This document shows positions 22,503 through 33,428 of a DNA stretch of 64,000 nt, in pieces. The stretch comes from Gracilariopsis chorda (Eukaryota > Rhodophyta > Florideophyceae > Gracilariales > Gracilariaceae), in contig NBIV01000053.1 of NCBI GenBank assembly GCA_003194525.1, positions 124,001 through 188,000 on the forward strand, written 5' to 3'. A program made the translations under genes and the position numbers. How positions within the stretch are numbered: position 1 is the first letter of the stretch; the number at the start of each line of letters is the position of its first letter. Below the pieces are notes generated by a model. The model ran no database searches, had not been told where the DNA came from, and saw nothing but the letters and a program-made list of their open reading frames with translations.

Positions 22503-22709
22503 AAGCCATCAATACTATTCTCCTGACCTGTAGAAACTTGAGATAGCGCCCGCTCATTGCGCCTCGCTGCCAGTTGGTGCCCGCGTCACTAGTAGACCCA
22601 GTGGGTTGTCACCCCAGTGGCTGGCTCTCTGCCACTACTACCCTCTAGTAGACTACTACCCCAGTTGGCCAAAGGACGTAGTATTCTACTACAACAATAT
22701 CCAACAACG
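22503..22709 (+). repeat. ~205-bp dispersed direct repeat, copy R1
   Basis: Matches 33040-33243 in the same orientation, with roughly 85% identity by eye. Long shared runs include CTGCCAGTTGGTGCC, TCACTAGTAGACCCAGTGG and CAGTTGGCCAAAGGACGTA. It contains repeated CTAGTAGAC boxes. Neither copy has TG...CA ends or a visible target duplication. Confidence 0.85.
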
Positions 22710-22803
22710 CTCCATTACCACTCAGATTTGCCGGTGGCATGCAAACCACCTACCAATTCCTGTGGAAACGGCTCACAACACGACACAAGGAGGATGAGGA
22801 TCT

Positions 22804-23493
22804 CAGCAAATGCTCATTGCCTCCACAAACCAGTTGATCGACGAACATAATGCAGCAGCGCTAGATCTGCTCTCTGGTGAGTGCTTCATTCTTCCGTCAG
22901 TGACAACCGTGTAACCTGATCGTGGACAAAACCCAGAGTCTGACATCGCCAGTACTCTCGTTACCGAGTTTGCATATCAGTATGCGCCTACTGGAGTACC
23001 GCCTCATAACTTGGACTTGAAGATCGGTGTGCCAGTTATGGTAATTCGGAACGTGCTGCATCACGCTGTCGTCAACGGAAAGCTGTTCGTAGTCGTGCGT
23101 GTCGATCAATTTACGATGCAGGTGGCTCGATTCGACGAAAATAGGCAGGTTCTGGAACGACTGCTCCTGCATCGTATCGACTTCGAGTTTTCTTCTGCAG
23201 ACATTCTAATGATCAGAAGGCAGTTCCCCAATCGTCTCGCGTTTGCAGCTACCTTTCACAAAGGACAGGGAAAGAACTTGGATAGCTTGGTTGTGGATGT
23301 GCGATCCTACTTCTTTTGCTCCAGTCAGTGGTATGTCGCACTGTCGTGCGTTGGAAAGAACGACCATGTGCTGCTCCTGCATGACCTGCAGCTTACATCC
23401 GCGAATGTGCACACAAATCATCCCGTGCCTGTGGCCATCGCCAACCCAGTGCTGCGTGAAGCCATTCAGTTGTGCATCCCTCTACAACCGTAA
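22804..23493 (+). pseudogene. Helitron/PIF1-type helicase, C-terminal fragment
   Basis: Translation gives the last helicase motifs of the PIF1/RecD-like family: MLIASTNQLIDEHNAAALDLL, VPPHNLDLKIGVPVMVIRN, GKLFVVVRV, RRQFPNRLAFAATFHKGQGKNLD and QWYVALSCVGKNDHVLLL. These motifs unwind DNA in host PIF1 enzymes and in the Rep-helicase of Helitron rolling-circle transposons. The N-terminal ATPase motifs and any Rep domain are missing and an in-frame TAA lies near 22912. A Helitron origin is more likely than host PIF1 because the fragment sits among mobile DNA, but I cannot prove it without the Rep domain. Confidence 0.72.
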
Positions 23494-24085
23494 TCATATT
23501 TCTTGTGTTCTTCATTCATTGAATTAGCCGCCTACTTACTTTTCTGCTTTTGCTTAATCCACCCTTTTTTCTTCTCAACGCTGTTTATCACTCCTCCACC
23601 GCAGCGCGCAGTGCCACCCGCGGCCGAAGGCCGCTTTCTCTTGTCCTAACACCCCCCCGTACTCTAATGATTTGTTCATGTATGAAGGGGATGTTGTTGA
23701 TTGACAGGAGGCGTTGCGACAAAACATCCCTTCGCACGCGCCTTCAGTGGATGCAATTTTTACTCCTCTCCAAAAATTAAACAATTCAGCAGAAGCATAA
23801 GCAGCAGAAGCAGTGCCAGCAGCAGCAGTACTAGCAGAAGCAGCACCGTTTGCAGTAGCAATAGGGGTTTTTAATGAAGGAAAACGACAGATAGATCAAG
23901 CAGATTTTAGTAATCTTCAACGGAAGTTGTTTTAATTAGGAACCAACAGTTTGGTTAAAATCTCCAGCTCTTTTGGGATACTCCACAATCCTCTTATCAT
24001 AGTCACACGCAATCTAGCCCTTCCAACATCCCTTCCACTAATTATTACACAGTCCATCTCCAAACACCACCAGACCATATCCATC
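23494..24085. other. non-coding; possible transposon end and promoter
   Basis: No gene is seen. A ~29-bp GC-rich block at about 23605 (GCGCGCAG...CCGCGGCCGAAGGCC) recurs in the same orientation near 32219. An AGCAGAAGC-type low-complexity tract lies at about 23785-23860. Confidence 0.4.
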
Positions 24086-25108
24086 ATGAATACTCAGTCC
24101 ATCCCTCCCAAATTCCAAGATGCTGCCAGACCAGCACTAGCACCCGTTTCTGCGGCCGCAACAGCACCAGCCTCTGCTGCAACAACACCAACGACAAATG
24201 ACACAGGAATAAAACAGCCAAACGCAGCAGTCATCGCGTCCACAACGGCACAGCGGTTTGTTCCAAACAAAGTTGAAAAAGCGTGGATCCTTCAACAGCT
24301 AACGACGTTGGGTGCTCCCGCACAGAAAGCAGAAACGTTGGAAAAGACCTGTGACGCTGTGGCAAAAGCCGTGAAGCACAGAAACATAACGGATAAAACG
24401 ATTCTTCACGAGCAATCTTTACATGGTTTCTGTTGGCAACACTCATATATGGCAGCAATAACAACCGCGAATGTACAATACATAGCCTCCACAGCCCTGA
24501 ACCAAGCAAAGTCCGTAGTTCAAAGCGAACTAGACGACGATGAAGGACCTCCTCTTGCCATTGTTAGACCCGGTGGGAAAGAAGGGGACGCACAACATTT
24601 CTTGGATCAGGGGCTTCTTGAATACAAACTGGATTCAGAGAAAAGGGTTGTGTCGTCAGACGATGGTGCAAGTAGAACCTTGCACGCAGGAAAGAGTCAC
24701 GACGAGAGAAAACCGTGCGTCTCTAAGTGAAAGGCAGATTACAAGTCAAAGAAGAAGCAATGGCAAATGCGAAGAAGAAGCGCTTTCAAGAACGCCGCAG
24801 CGCCGATCGTCATTTGCTACAGGCACAGACTATTAGCGCAAACGCGGCAGCAGCAAGCATTGCGGTCGCAGCTCGAGAAGCAAAACTGTTTGGGGCGTTC
24901 CTCTCCCTTTAGGCTCAGAAAAACAATCTAACGGTGCCGAATATTAGCACTGTGATGCCCACGTCGGTTTTGGCGTCGCCGTTAGAGATGTACAGTGTGT
25001 TGCTTGCTGACAACGAGGTGGGACCCAATGCAAATGATTATGCGACAACAAACAACGCCACTATACTGTCGGAGAATAGCGGGAGGCCAGCGACCGGAAG
25101 TAGCGAGT
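24086..25108 (+). pseudogene. putative accessory protein of the Harbinger-like transposon
   Basis: The ATG at 24086 opens a frame rich in Ala/Thr (SAAATAPASAATTPTT), then a helical segment (VEKAWILQQLTTLGAP, KTCDAVAKAVKHRN) and a charged stretch. Near 24727 the frame changes by one base and continues as a basic segment, KEEAMANAKKKRFQERRSAD, followed by an Ala-rich helix. This looks like a basic DNA-binding helix with a coiled coil. One in-frame TAG occurs near 24910. The gene converges on the transposase gene (its end is ~70 bp away). Harbinger-type elements usually encode a transposase and a second DNA-binding protein, so that role is inferred; no Myb motif is visible. Confidence 0.42.
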
Positions 25109-25127
25109 GATCACAGAACTAGATGGA

Positions 25128-25168
25128 TGTGCCTTGCGCGCGATGTGCGCGCGAGAGCGCAAGGCACA
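25128..25168. terminator. 12-bp perfect inverted repeat between convergent genes
   Basis: Arms TGTGCCTTGCGC (25128-25139) and GCGCAAGGCACA (25157-25168) pair perfectly around 17 bases. They lie between the 3' ends of the accessory and transposase genes, where both transcripts would end. A 3'-end or transposition role is a guess. Confidence 0.45.
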
Positions 25169-25176
25169 AAAAGAAA

Positions 25177-25758
25177 TCAATCATCCTCCGTACGCTCCAT
25201 CATCTTGAGCTTCGCAAAATAGCGCGCGCGCGTCTGTAGCCCATAGCTGCGGCGATCAAACTGCCAATTGGAGACCATAGCTGCAGTATGGTAGGCCATA
25301 GGGAACAACTCCATTTCAAATGGCCAACGGCCCAAGAAGAGCCGAAAGCGGTTGTTGATAAAGCCAATCCCTCATTCGTTCACCATTCGCTGCTTACGTA
25401 TGTCTCTATCATGATCTGTTCTATAGAGCCATGAGGTGCTCTTAGTGCTTTTATACGGCACGACCAATTACCCGTCACCGGCAAACCCCATGTCTGCCAT
25501 ACCATGCTGCCCGTGTGATAGATAAGCCTCACGGTTATGGTACACATCAGAGCTAGTGTATAGAGAACGATCAGATTCTGCACCATGGTCCGTGATCTCT
25601 ACGCGGATAAACCTTCCGAATATACCGGAAAACACAAGGATCGAGAAACAATGAGACTTCTTGTACTCCTCATACGCTCTTTCTTGCTGATCGTTGTTGC
25701 CTGGTCTTCATCGTTTGTTCTTTTTTCCATCTACAAAAAGGAAACACACGATGGGAAC
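25177..25758 (-). pseudogene. Harbinger-like transposase, C-terminal part (left of LTR insertion)
   Basis: Minus-strand translation gives the DDE-superfamily core: FVDGKKNKR, RPGNND, GIFGRFIRVEITDHGAESD, then LVVPYKS and the closing segment VNE(stop)GIGFINNRFRLFLGRWPFE. In relatives this last motif reads VEWGxG..., so the TGA sits where a Trp is expected. Other stops (a TGA after KKNKR, a TAA before LVVPYKS) and a T-run slip make it a broken copy. It continues the gene at 31196-31841; the young LTR element B1 separates the two parts. Confidence 0.72.
25754..25758 (+). repeat. target-site duplication of LTR element B1 (left)
   Basis: GGAAC directly flanks the left LTR; the same five bases follow the right LTR at 31196-31200. 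Confidence 0.93.
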
Positions 25759-26129
25759 TGTTGATCGGATACGCTACGAAGAGAGAGCCGACGGTGCGTA
25801 GGCTTGTCGGGCAAAGTTGACAGGCACAAAGACCTCAGAAGTCCTACTGAGGCTGCCTCCTTCCCTTAGAGTTCTTCCTCTAAGAGTCGGCTTTTATATT
25901 CTATTTCTAATGTGCTCTCTCCTATGCTGGGAGGCTTGAACGTTTTCGGCATTGCGTGTACATTGCGCGGTGTGCCGCGCAATTCTATGCGAATCAACTT
26001 CAGTCCTGTTCCGCGGGTTGCGTGTGCGCTGCGCGACTTGCCATGCAATACGCTGCGATTCACCTTGAATCGCGTTCCTCTTATCGGAACGTAAGAATGC
26101 ATCTCGGAGAATTGCTTAGATCATCAACA
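25759..26129 (-). repeat. LTR of element B1 (3' LTR)
   Basis: 371 bp, TGTTG...CAACA ends, apparently identical to 30825-31195. On the element's strand it carries a TATAAAAGCCG core-promoter-like box. Confidence 0.95.
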
Positions 26130-29100
26130 GTCCCCCATAATCAAGCGATAGTTTGGTTATTGCAGATCGATGTCACGAGCAATTCGGCGCTGGCGCTGTG
26201 TTCCTGACGTTCGCAGATCTTCGATGTATTCTTTCAGTAGTACAGGCACGTCCTGTTCGAGAGAATCAAAAGATACCCAGTCGGTTTCTTCGTCACTGAA
26301 TCCGTTCCATTTGACGAGTAGTTGTATCCTGCCTGAAAGTCTTCTGATATCCCTAAACTCCTCGATCGTCAGCAGTTCGTTCGCTTGGTAGGCTAGATGA
26401 TCTTTGATTTCTTGCGTAACTTCAAAGTCCTTGTTACGGAAAAACTTTAAACGACGACCGTGTACCCATTCTTTGTTTCCGTTTAGCAGATTCTCTACTT
26501 CGAAGACGTAGTTATCTCTGCAATTCGTTACTCTAGATGGTCCCAACCATTTTAGATTCATTTTAGATCCAGCGTGCTTCTGCAGTACGCCTCGAAGAAC
26601 GTAATCCCCTTCGTAGAAGTTAATTGGACGTACTCCGGTTCGGCGATTGTGTGAGTCGACGGCGTTTTTTTCGCTGCCTCTTTGAACGATCAGCACACTC
26701 ACGGTGTATCTTTGAAAGTGAATCGTGAAACTTCTCGATGTTTCCTAGTGCTTTTACCGTTTCCGTCTTAACGCACTCTACCTTTCTGAAGTTGTGGTTC
26801 TTAATGATGGCAGAAAGTGGCGAATCTCTTGGAAGGCCTGTGAATACCGTTAGAGGGCATTTCCCGTTTAGTCTGCGTGTTGGTGAGTTGTTGAGGGCGG
26901 ACTGAATGAGTGTGATAACAGACGGCCAGGCGGTTTGCGGTAGCTGGAACTCGGAGAGTATTGCTCTAGACATTCTGAGAAGTTCCCGGCATACAACTTC
27001 CACCGAACCGTTGCTCCACGGGCAGTACGGGAGCGTGAAATGGTGCTTGGCCTTCAATGCGTCGGAGATACGTTCGACCAGCTTGTTCTTGAAGTGGCTG
27101 CCTTTGTCCGATATCCAACATTTTGACACTCCGAATGAGGCAAACCAGTTCAGTAGGATTGTTGCTGTTGCTTCTGCGTCGGCTTCGGCTGTAGGTTTCA
27201 GCCAAACATAGCCCGAGAGGTCGTCCTTGACGATCAATACGTAAACCAAATCCCCTTCGCCTTTCTTCATGTAGCAGTAGTCGAAGTGAATTATTTCGTT
27301 CGGTTTGCTTGCGTGCATTGTGTGTCCCAAAGGCCTTGGCACGGTGCAACCGGGCTCGGTTGCGATGCAATGAAAACAGGACCGTACGAACTGTTGGGTG
27401 TCTTGTCGAAGATCCTTCCACCAGAAGTGTTCAAGTAATGATTCCAGCGTGGTCTGAGAAGCTCTATGGCCTCCCCTTCCAGTATGTGCTGCGATAAGCA
27501 GTCTGAGGCGTAGCTGATTATCTGATTGGGGTATCCATACTTGACCAGACTTCAGTTCCCACGGCTTTTTTTTTCTTGGAGAGTGATCTCGGAGCTTCGG
27601 CGGCGTGGTTGTGCTGTGATACCGAGATTTCCTGCCTTGAAGGCCAGTCAAAGGCTTCGTTGAGACCAGGGTTGATTGGTGCTACCATAAGTGCGCTTAT
27701 TCTTCCCACATTGGATGGGTGGACGGTCTTCTTCGGCTCAACAGCCCATCTAGTCAGCATGTCGGCCCAGACGTTCTTTTCTCCGGGAACATGTTCGATG
27801 ACGTAGCGGAATGCACTCAGTTTTAGAGCCCATCGCATGAGTTTATTCGCGGTATGACGAGCGACTCCAGGATTCTGCCCGTAGGGATCATAGATGTACA
27901 CGAGGTTGGCGTGGTCCGTATAGATCGAGGTTTCCCTTCCAGCGGTAAGGTAGTCCATCCTGCACATTGCTTCTACGATGGCGTATCCTTCCTTTTCTGG
28001 GACGCTCCATCTCTCAGCTGAACCCCTGAACGCGCCGGATAGGAAGCACAGCGGCTCGTGTGTTTGAGTGTGAACTGGTATGTGATCTTCAGCTTCGGGT
28101 GACTGCGTCAGAATGGCGGCCCAGTGCTCGTCAGAAGCGTCCGTAAAGAGGCACGTTCGGTACCCTTCTTTCGGGAGGGAGAGCTTCGTCGCGGCCGCCA
28201 GCTGGGATATTATTCTGTTAAAAGCATCTGTGTGTGTCGTCCCCCAAGAGTCGCTTACACGAACCTTCTCCACGCTTTTCTTCGTTCGTTTCCCAGCCTT
28301 CTTGTACGCGAGTTCTAGTAGATCTTGCAGAGGTTGTACTGTCTGAGAGTAGTTGGGGATAGAGGTGCGCATCCAGTTGGTGGCACACATTAGCTGTTGC
28401 AACTCGCCGCCCATCTGCGGCATTCGCATTGTCAATAGTGCTTCGAGGTTGCGTGGGTGGAATCGAACTCCTTCCCGAGATATGATCCTTCCGCAAAACT
28501 TCACTTCGTTACAAAAGAAACAAGATTTCGCAGGGTTGACTTTGAAACCAATGTTTTTGCACACAATCAAGAACATTTCTATGTCCGATAGCAGTTCCTT
28601 CTCGGTCTTAGCGTACATCAGGAAATCGTCGAGCCACTGTAGCATGCGTTTCACCTTCTGTGCGAAGTGTTCGCTTGTGACAGATTGAAAGTGGTTTCCA
28701 GAATCCGTCCCGCCTTGCAGCATTCTTGTCGGTGAGTACACTCCGTCTGGCGTCTGTATGGACATTATCTCCTGTGAGGCCTGGTCAAGGGGTATTTGCC
28801 AGTAGCCATGGGTGAAGTCGATGTTTGCGAAGCACTCGCTTTCGCTGCAGTTCTGCAAGAGAGATTCCAAGTGCGGCATGGCTGATTGGAGCGGGAGCGT
28901 TCGTGCGTTAGTTCCTCGCAGGTCCACTGTGAAGCGGAGCTTTTCCGATCCTGGTTTTGGGACGGCCAGTGCTGGGCTGGCCCAACGCGCAGTAGGGTTC
29001 TTGTATACTGCTCCTATCTTTTCCAGCTGTTGCACCGTGTGTCGGATGAACTTCCTCTGGTTGGGTGCGTATCGACGCTGTGCGCATCGGAAAGGCTTTG

Positions 29101-30824
29101 CGTTGGGCTTGAGCTTCACTGACAGTGGTCGTACCTTTGCCGGTGGATGTACTCCGAGTTTGATGCCAAGACAATCCCGATGTTCCTGTAACAGCTTCCT
29201 GAGGGACTGCACTCCTTCTCGAGACATTCCGTTGCTTGCGGCTTCCTTGACCGCCTGGTCGATCGCTTTCTGGATGGATTCGTCGGAGTCGATCCCGAAA
29301 CCTGCATGCAGACATTCCGGGAGCTCTACTGGATCGTCATCGGCTTCCTGGTAGCTTAGGCCTCTAAACGCAGTTGCAGATAGCCGCGCGGTCTTCTCCA
29401 TAAGTTCTTTTTCCGACATACCGCTGATTGTTGCGCCTACCTGCTGCAGATGTTTCCCGAAATCGAATCCTATTGCCTTGAGGAGTGGTCTTCCCAGCAG
29501 CACTTCGGCCATGTCTTCGTCTGCGACTAGGAACTCGACATCTCGGATGCGTACAGGGAGCCCGGTGTTTGGGAGGATGATCGTCAGGCACAGCTGGGTC
29601 TTTGCGATAGCCGTCGAGGTACAAGTTTCGTTATTCCCTTTTACAGCAGGTTCTAAGACCATTGGAGATGCGAGTCGCTGGTATGGAGTTTCGGGATGCT
29701 TCTCCCGGATTGCGGCGAGGACATTCGATGAAATCGTCGAGAAGTCTGCACCTGAATCTCCTAGTCCGACTTCCTCGATTCCATTGAGCATAATTGCGTA
29801 TCGCCCTTCTTCTTCGTTCGGAATCGTTCGCGGTGTCGAACGAACGGACGAGATCTTTGCGCTCTTCCCGCGCTGCTTCTTGTTCCCGAACAGTTCGTCC
29901 AAAAGTTCTCGCCTTTTCTCCTTAGAAGTCACAGGGCACTTACTGATAGGGTGGATTCCGTCGCATTCTTCTTTGTTCAAACAAGGTTTGTTCCATTTCT
30001 CGCCTCTCTTGGCGTGGCTTGGTTCCTCTTCCCGTCTTCCAAGGCGTTCGCGCACGGTGCGACCGGTTTTCGCGGCCTTTGTTGGCGGCTCCTGGTTTGA
30101 CTTGTTGTTCGCATTTCTATGCTGGCTACTGCTTTGCTTTCGCTTGAGCTTGAAGGTCGCTGTCTGGACGGCGTGCACTTGATCTGCAAGTGTGGATAGT
30201 GTGTTTGCGAAGAAAGTCAGATTGCCCTTCAGCTCGGCGGTCCACATACCCATTTGGTCTTTCAATAGCTGCTTTAGCTCAGGGGGCTCCACTTTGTAAA
30301 CCAGTTTCGTCACAAGTTGCTTACAACGATCTGTTTCGGTTATCACTTCCGAAGCGTTATGTTCGTCTAGTGCGATGATCACGTCCAATACGAACTGTTC
30401 TGCTGTCCCAGCTGGGTCTCTAGGCGTGAGCGTATACGTGACCCTCGATATGGCTTCTTCGACGCGATCGTTCAAGTCTCTTGAGCTGTGGGCCAGACGT
30501 GATTCAAACCAACTTTTCACCGCTTCATCTGTCGCCTCCTCCGCTTTGCAGGCCCCTTCTATTCTTCCTAGGATACACAAGCTGTGCACTAGTTTTGGCG
30601 TGATGCACTGGCGAATCGTAGCTGCCTTGATTCGTTGATTAGCCGGTCTACTGGCGTTGATTTCTTCCACACGTTGAACATATGCAGAGTAGTTAGTCTC
30701 AAATCGAATTAACTCCGGTTGGGTTGCTTTTGCCAGGGATGGCGGTTGGATCGTGTTCACTAATCCGTAGTTCGACATGCTCTCCTTGTAACGTCTCGGT
30801 ACGATTTGACGTCTCAAAGCGCTT

Positions 30825-31195
30825 TGTTGATCGGATACGCTACGAAGAGAGAGCCGACGGTGCGTAGGCTTGTCGGGCAAAGTTGACAGGCACAAAGACC
30901 TCAGAAGTCCTACTGAGGCTGCCTCCTTCCCTTAGAGTTCTTCCTCTAAGAGTCGGCTTTTATATTCTATTTCTAATGTGCTCTCTCCTATGCTGGGAGG
31001 CTTGAACGTTTTCGGCATTGCGTGTACATTGCGCGGTGTGCCGCGCAATTCTATGCGAATCAACTTCAGTCCTGTTCCGCGGGTTGCGTGTGCGCTGCGC
31101 GACTTGCCATGCAATACGCTGCGATTCACCTTGAATCGCGTTCCTCTTATCGGAACGTAAGAATGCATCTCGGAGAATTGCTTAGATCATCAACA
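30825..31195 (-). repeat. LTR of element B1 (5' LTR)
   Basis: 371 bp, same sequence as 25759-26129. The first bases inside the element read AAGCGCTTTGA on its own strand, as in element B2. Confidence 0.95.
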
Positions 31196-31841
31196 GGAAC
31201 CCAATCACCAAGCCCTCCATATTTAATCTTTCTTCGGCGTTTGGCCACCGTACGAGGTTTTGTATTGCATTGCCAAGACATTTGTGCAAAGTAAAGAGAG
31301 CATGTTCAAAGTAGTTCGAAACAGTCCCAGTAGAACAACCATACTTTACAGCCATATGTTCCAAACCTTGGCCTCCTTCATTTGATACTCCTAAGACGAC
31401 GAACAAAAAGAACAGCAGTTCTTGTGTATCTAATTTCCTCTTCCTTGGGACACGGTTGTCTTGTGTAAAGCTCCCTCTTACGTTAAATAGTTTTCTAAGT
31501 TCTTTTGCCAATAGAACTTGGAGAGCGTCGAATTCTGATGCAGTTAAGTGAGTAATTTTCTTGAACAAATATGTATCCGCGTCGTTATACCGCACTTTTG
31601 TGTAAAACTGTGACTGCTCCTTACGCAAATACGTGTCTTTCTTTGTGAACAAAGTGTTACCGCCACCGGGCTTTGTTTGCAGTTTTTATTCGGCACCGCT
31701 TTCAGGATCGTGTTGATTGCAATACTTAAAAGCTGCAGAGTGTGCTCCAGCCAGAATCTGTGAGGTGTGCTGTTGCTGCGTTAAAAATGGCGACATAAAC
31801 GACACCGCAGTGCTGAGATCGTCATCGCCACCATCGCTCAT
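31196..31841 (-). pseudogene. Harbinger-like transposase, N-terminal part (right of LTR insertion)
   Basis: The start is probably ATG 31841-31839 (MSDGGDDDLS). After an in-frame TAA near 31690 the frame runs KLQTKPGGGNTLF, then KKITHLTASEFDALQVLL, RKRKLDTQELLFFLFVVLGV, HMAVKYGCSTGTVSNYFEHAL and NMEGLVIGF at the insertion site. The helix-turn-helix GxSxGTVSxYF after a 'search the whole list' helix is typical of DDE_Tnp_4/Harbinger transposases; the catalytic DG(K) block lies beyond the insertion at 25.7 kb. TSD bases 31196-31200 are included. Confidence 0.75.
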
Positions 31842-32909
31842 TATGGGGTATTGATGAGGCAGAAAGGACGTCTTTGTGGATTTCGTAGAAAACGGACACT
31901 ATTTCGCGATAAGAACCGACCCAAAATCACAGGCTTAAAAAAAAAAACGTTTGGTGCTAATTAAAAACAACTGCTACCCATACCATTGCACGGTGGTTGG
32001 CACTGCAGTCATTTTGGCAGTGCCAGCCAAGTACAATCCACTGTACTTTCTATCCACAACTGCAGTGCAATCCACTCACCAATCTACGGGCGATCAATTG
32101 CAACTCTATTCCGTATTTACTCTCGTCGCCGCGGCCCTTATTCGTATGCAGGCCGTTTGCGAGCGATAGCGAGCAAAACTGGCCTGCAGATTCCCCAACG
32201 TTACCTTCATTGAGCGGCGCGCAGCGTCGCCCGCGGCCGAATGCCATTTTTTTGTAGAATGTTAAACATGGTCTGTATTCTCCAGAATCTTGATGGACGA
32301 CGCCATATGTGCCATCTAACGTGACGTACGCCAAAAGCTCGCTGATCATCTTTATGTCTTTCTTTCTGCCACTGCGCGAATTTCTTCTCCTTCTTTGTTA
32401 TTGAATATTAAATCGTGTGCAAGAATAAAGGGTACTCTGGGTAAATGCTCAAGTACTATTGCACCCAGCTTTCTAAATGCGTAAAATCAAAAACAACCTC
32501 TCTTGGGCTGGTTTTCACTCATAGAGCTTTTCAAAGCCATCTTTTCCCTCACCAAAGTCTTTGTCGTGCACAAACTAATGTAGCAATACTTTCCGTTCTG
32601 AAACAACATAATCAGAACAACCAAAGCTTTTCAAAATGTCGCATTGCAGCCACTTCCTATTAGAAATTTACAATATATCTTGTAAGAAAGATACACCCTT
32701 TCAAATTCAGTAAGAGCACATAAACTGGTTCACACACCAAAACAGGCCTTAGAATCCCAAACTTCTCTCGCAAAACAACGCAATCTTTTACGCATCATTC
32801 TTAAACAACAGAAGCAGCAGGAGCAACCAAAAACACTTGCATCTCCAGCAGTCGAATGGGCAGAGTTCTGCAAGTCAGCGTTGCCACCTTCTTGTTCTCT
32901 GAAACCACA
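31842..32909. other. non-coding flank of the Harbinger-like element
   Basis: No gene is seen. It contains an A10 run near 31938 and, near 32219, a second copy of the ~29-bp GC-rich block found at about 23605. The stretch 32430-32900 is AT-rich without long frames. Confidence 0.45.
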
Positions 32910-33040
32910 ATGGCGTCTGTGACGTCGTCTGCTCTCTATAAGTGCTTTCAGAAAGCTTTATTTTAACCTTTTTGTAAGCGGGCGCCCATATCATGAACTT
33001 GCAGATCTATTCGGATTACCATGGTATCGCATACGCAAGA
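32910..33040 (+). pseudogene. fragment of a pogo/CENP-B-like DNA-binding gene
   Basis: Translation gives MASVTSSALYKCFQKALF and, after a frame change, YHELADLFGLPWYRIR. These correspond to MASSSSPPTLYQWFQKALF and YHQLAEEYGIPWYRIR of the gene at 61338. Similarity stops abruptly where repeat copy R2 begins. Confidence 0.75.
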
Positions 33041-33243
33041 AGTCATCGCTACCATTCTCCCAACCTGTAAGGACTTGATATAACGCCCGCCCATTGCCCC
33101 TCACTGCCAGTTGGTGCCTGCGTCACTAGTAGACCCAGTGGATTTTCACCCCAGTCACTGGCTGTCTGCCGCTACTACCCCCTAGTAGACCACTACCCCA
33201 GTTGGCCAAAGGACGTAATATTCTACTACAACCTCCAACGACG
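33040..33243 (+). repeat. ~205-bp dispersed direct repeat, copy R2
   Basis: Second copy of R1 (22503-22709). It abuts the pogo-like fragment and lies ~190 bp before the unknown gene at 33429. Confidence 0.85.
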
Positions 33244-33428
33244 GAAACGATAGAAGTCCCTCTCTTATCCATTTCACAGTTGTCTGGCAGTCTTGTTGGT
33301 CTCCCACTACTTGCTTCTTTTACATATTTCACGTCTGTTTCTCACAGTCTGGAAGATAGACAACCCTGACGACTCTCCCTAACTAAGCCGTTCAAAACCA
33401 GCAACCCAGCTCAGGAGGCACCACAATC

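Larger units (their letters stand above)
25759..31195 (-). mobile_element. Ty3/Gypsy-type LTR retrotransposon B1, young, nearly whole
   Basis: This 5.4-kb element has two 371-bp LTRs that look identical and a 5-bp target duplication, so the insertion is recent. On the minus strand it shows gag (from about 30780), an aspartic protease (LGDSGADF, ~29750), reverse transcriptase (~29000-28350; FANIDFTHGYWQIPLD, WLDDFLMYA), RNase H (~28150-27800; LFTDASDEHW), integrase (~27500-26850; ISDKGSHFKNK, NGSVEVVCRE) and a C-terminal chromodomain-like segment (~26390-26200; LLVKWNGFSDEETDW). It looks nearly whole, with about two breaks. Its RT/RNase H resembles pol proteins that I know from oomycete and algal genomes. 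It was inserted into a Harbinger-like transposase gene. Confidence 0.93.

Noticed and set aside
25866-31294. Short frames repeated within both B1 LTRs
   Set aside because: They are identical because the LTRs are identical and simply overlie promoter sequence.
22503-33243. R1 and R2 as LTRs of one giant element
   Set aside because: No TG...CA ends, no target duplication, and no coding layout of an LTR element between them.
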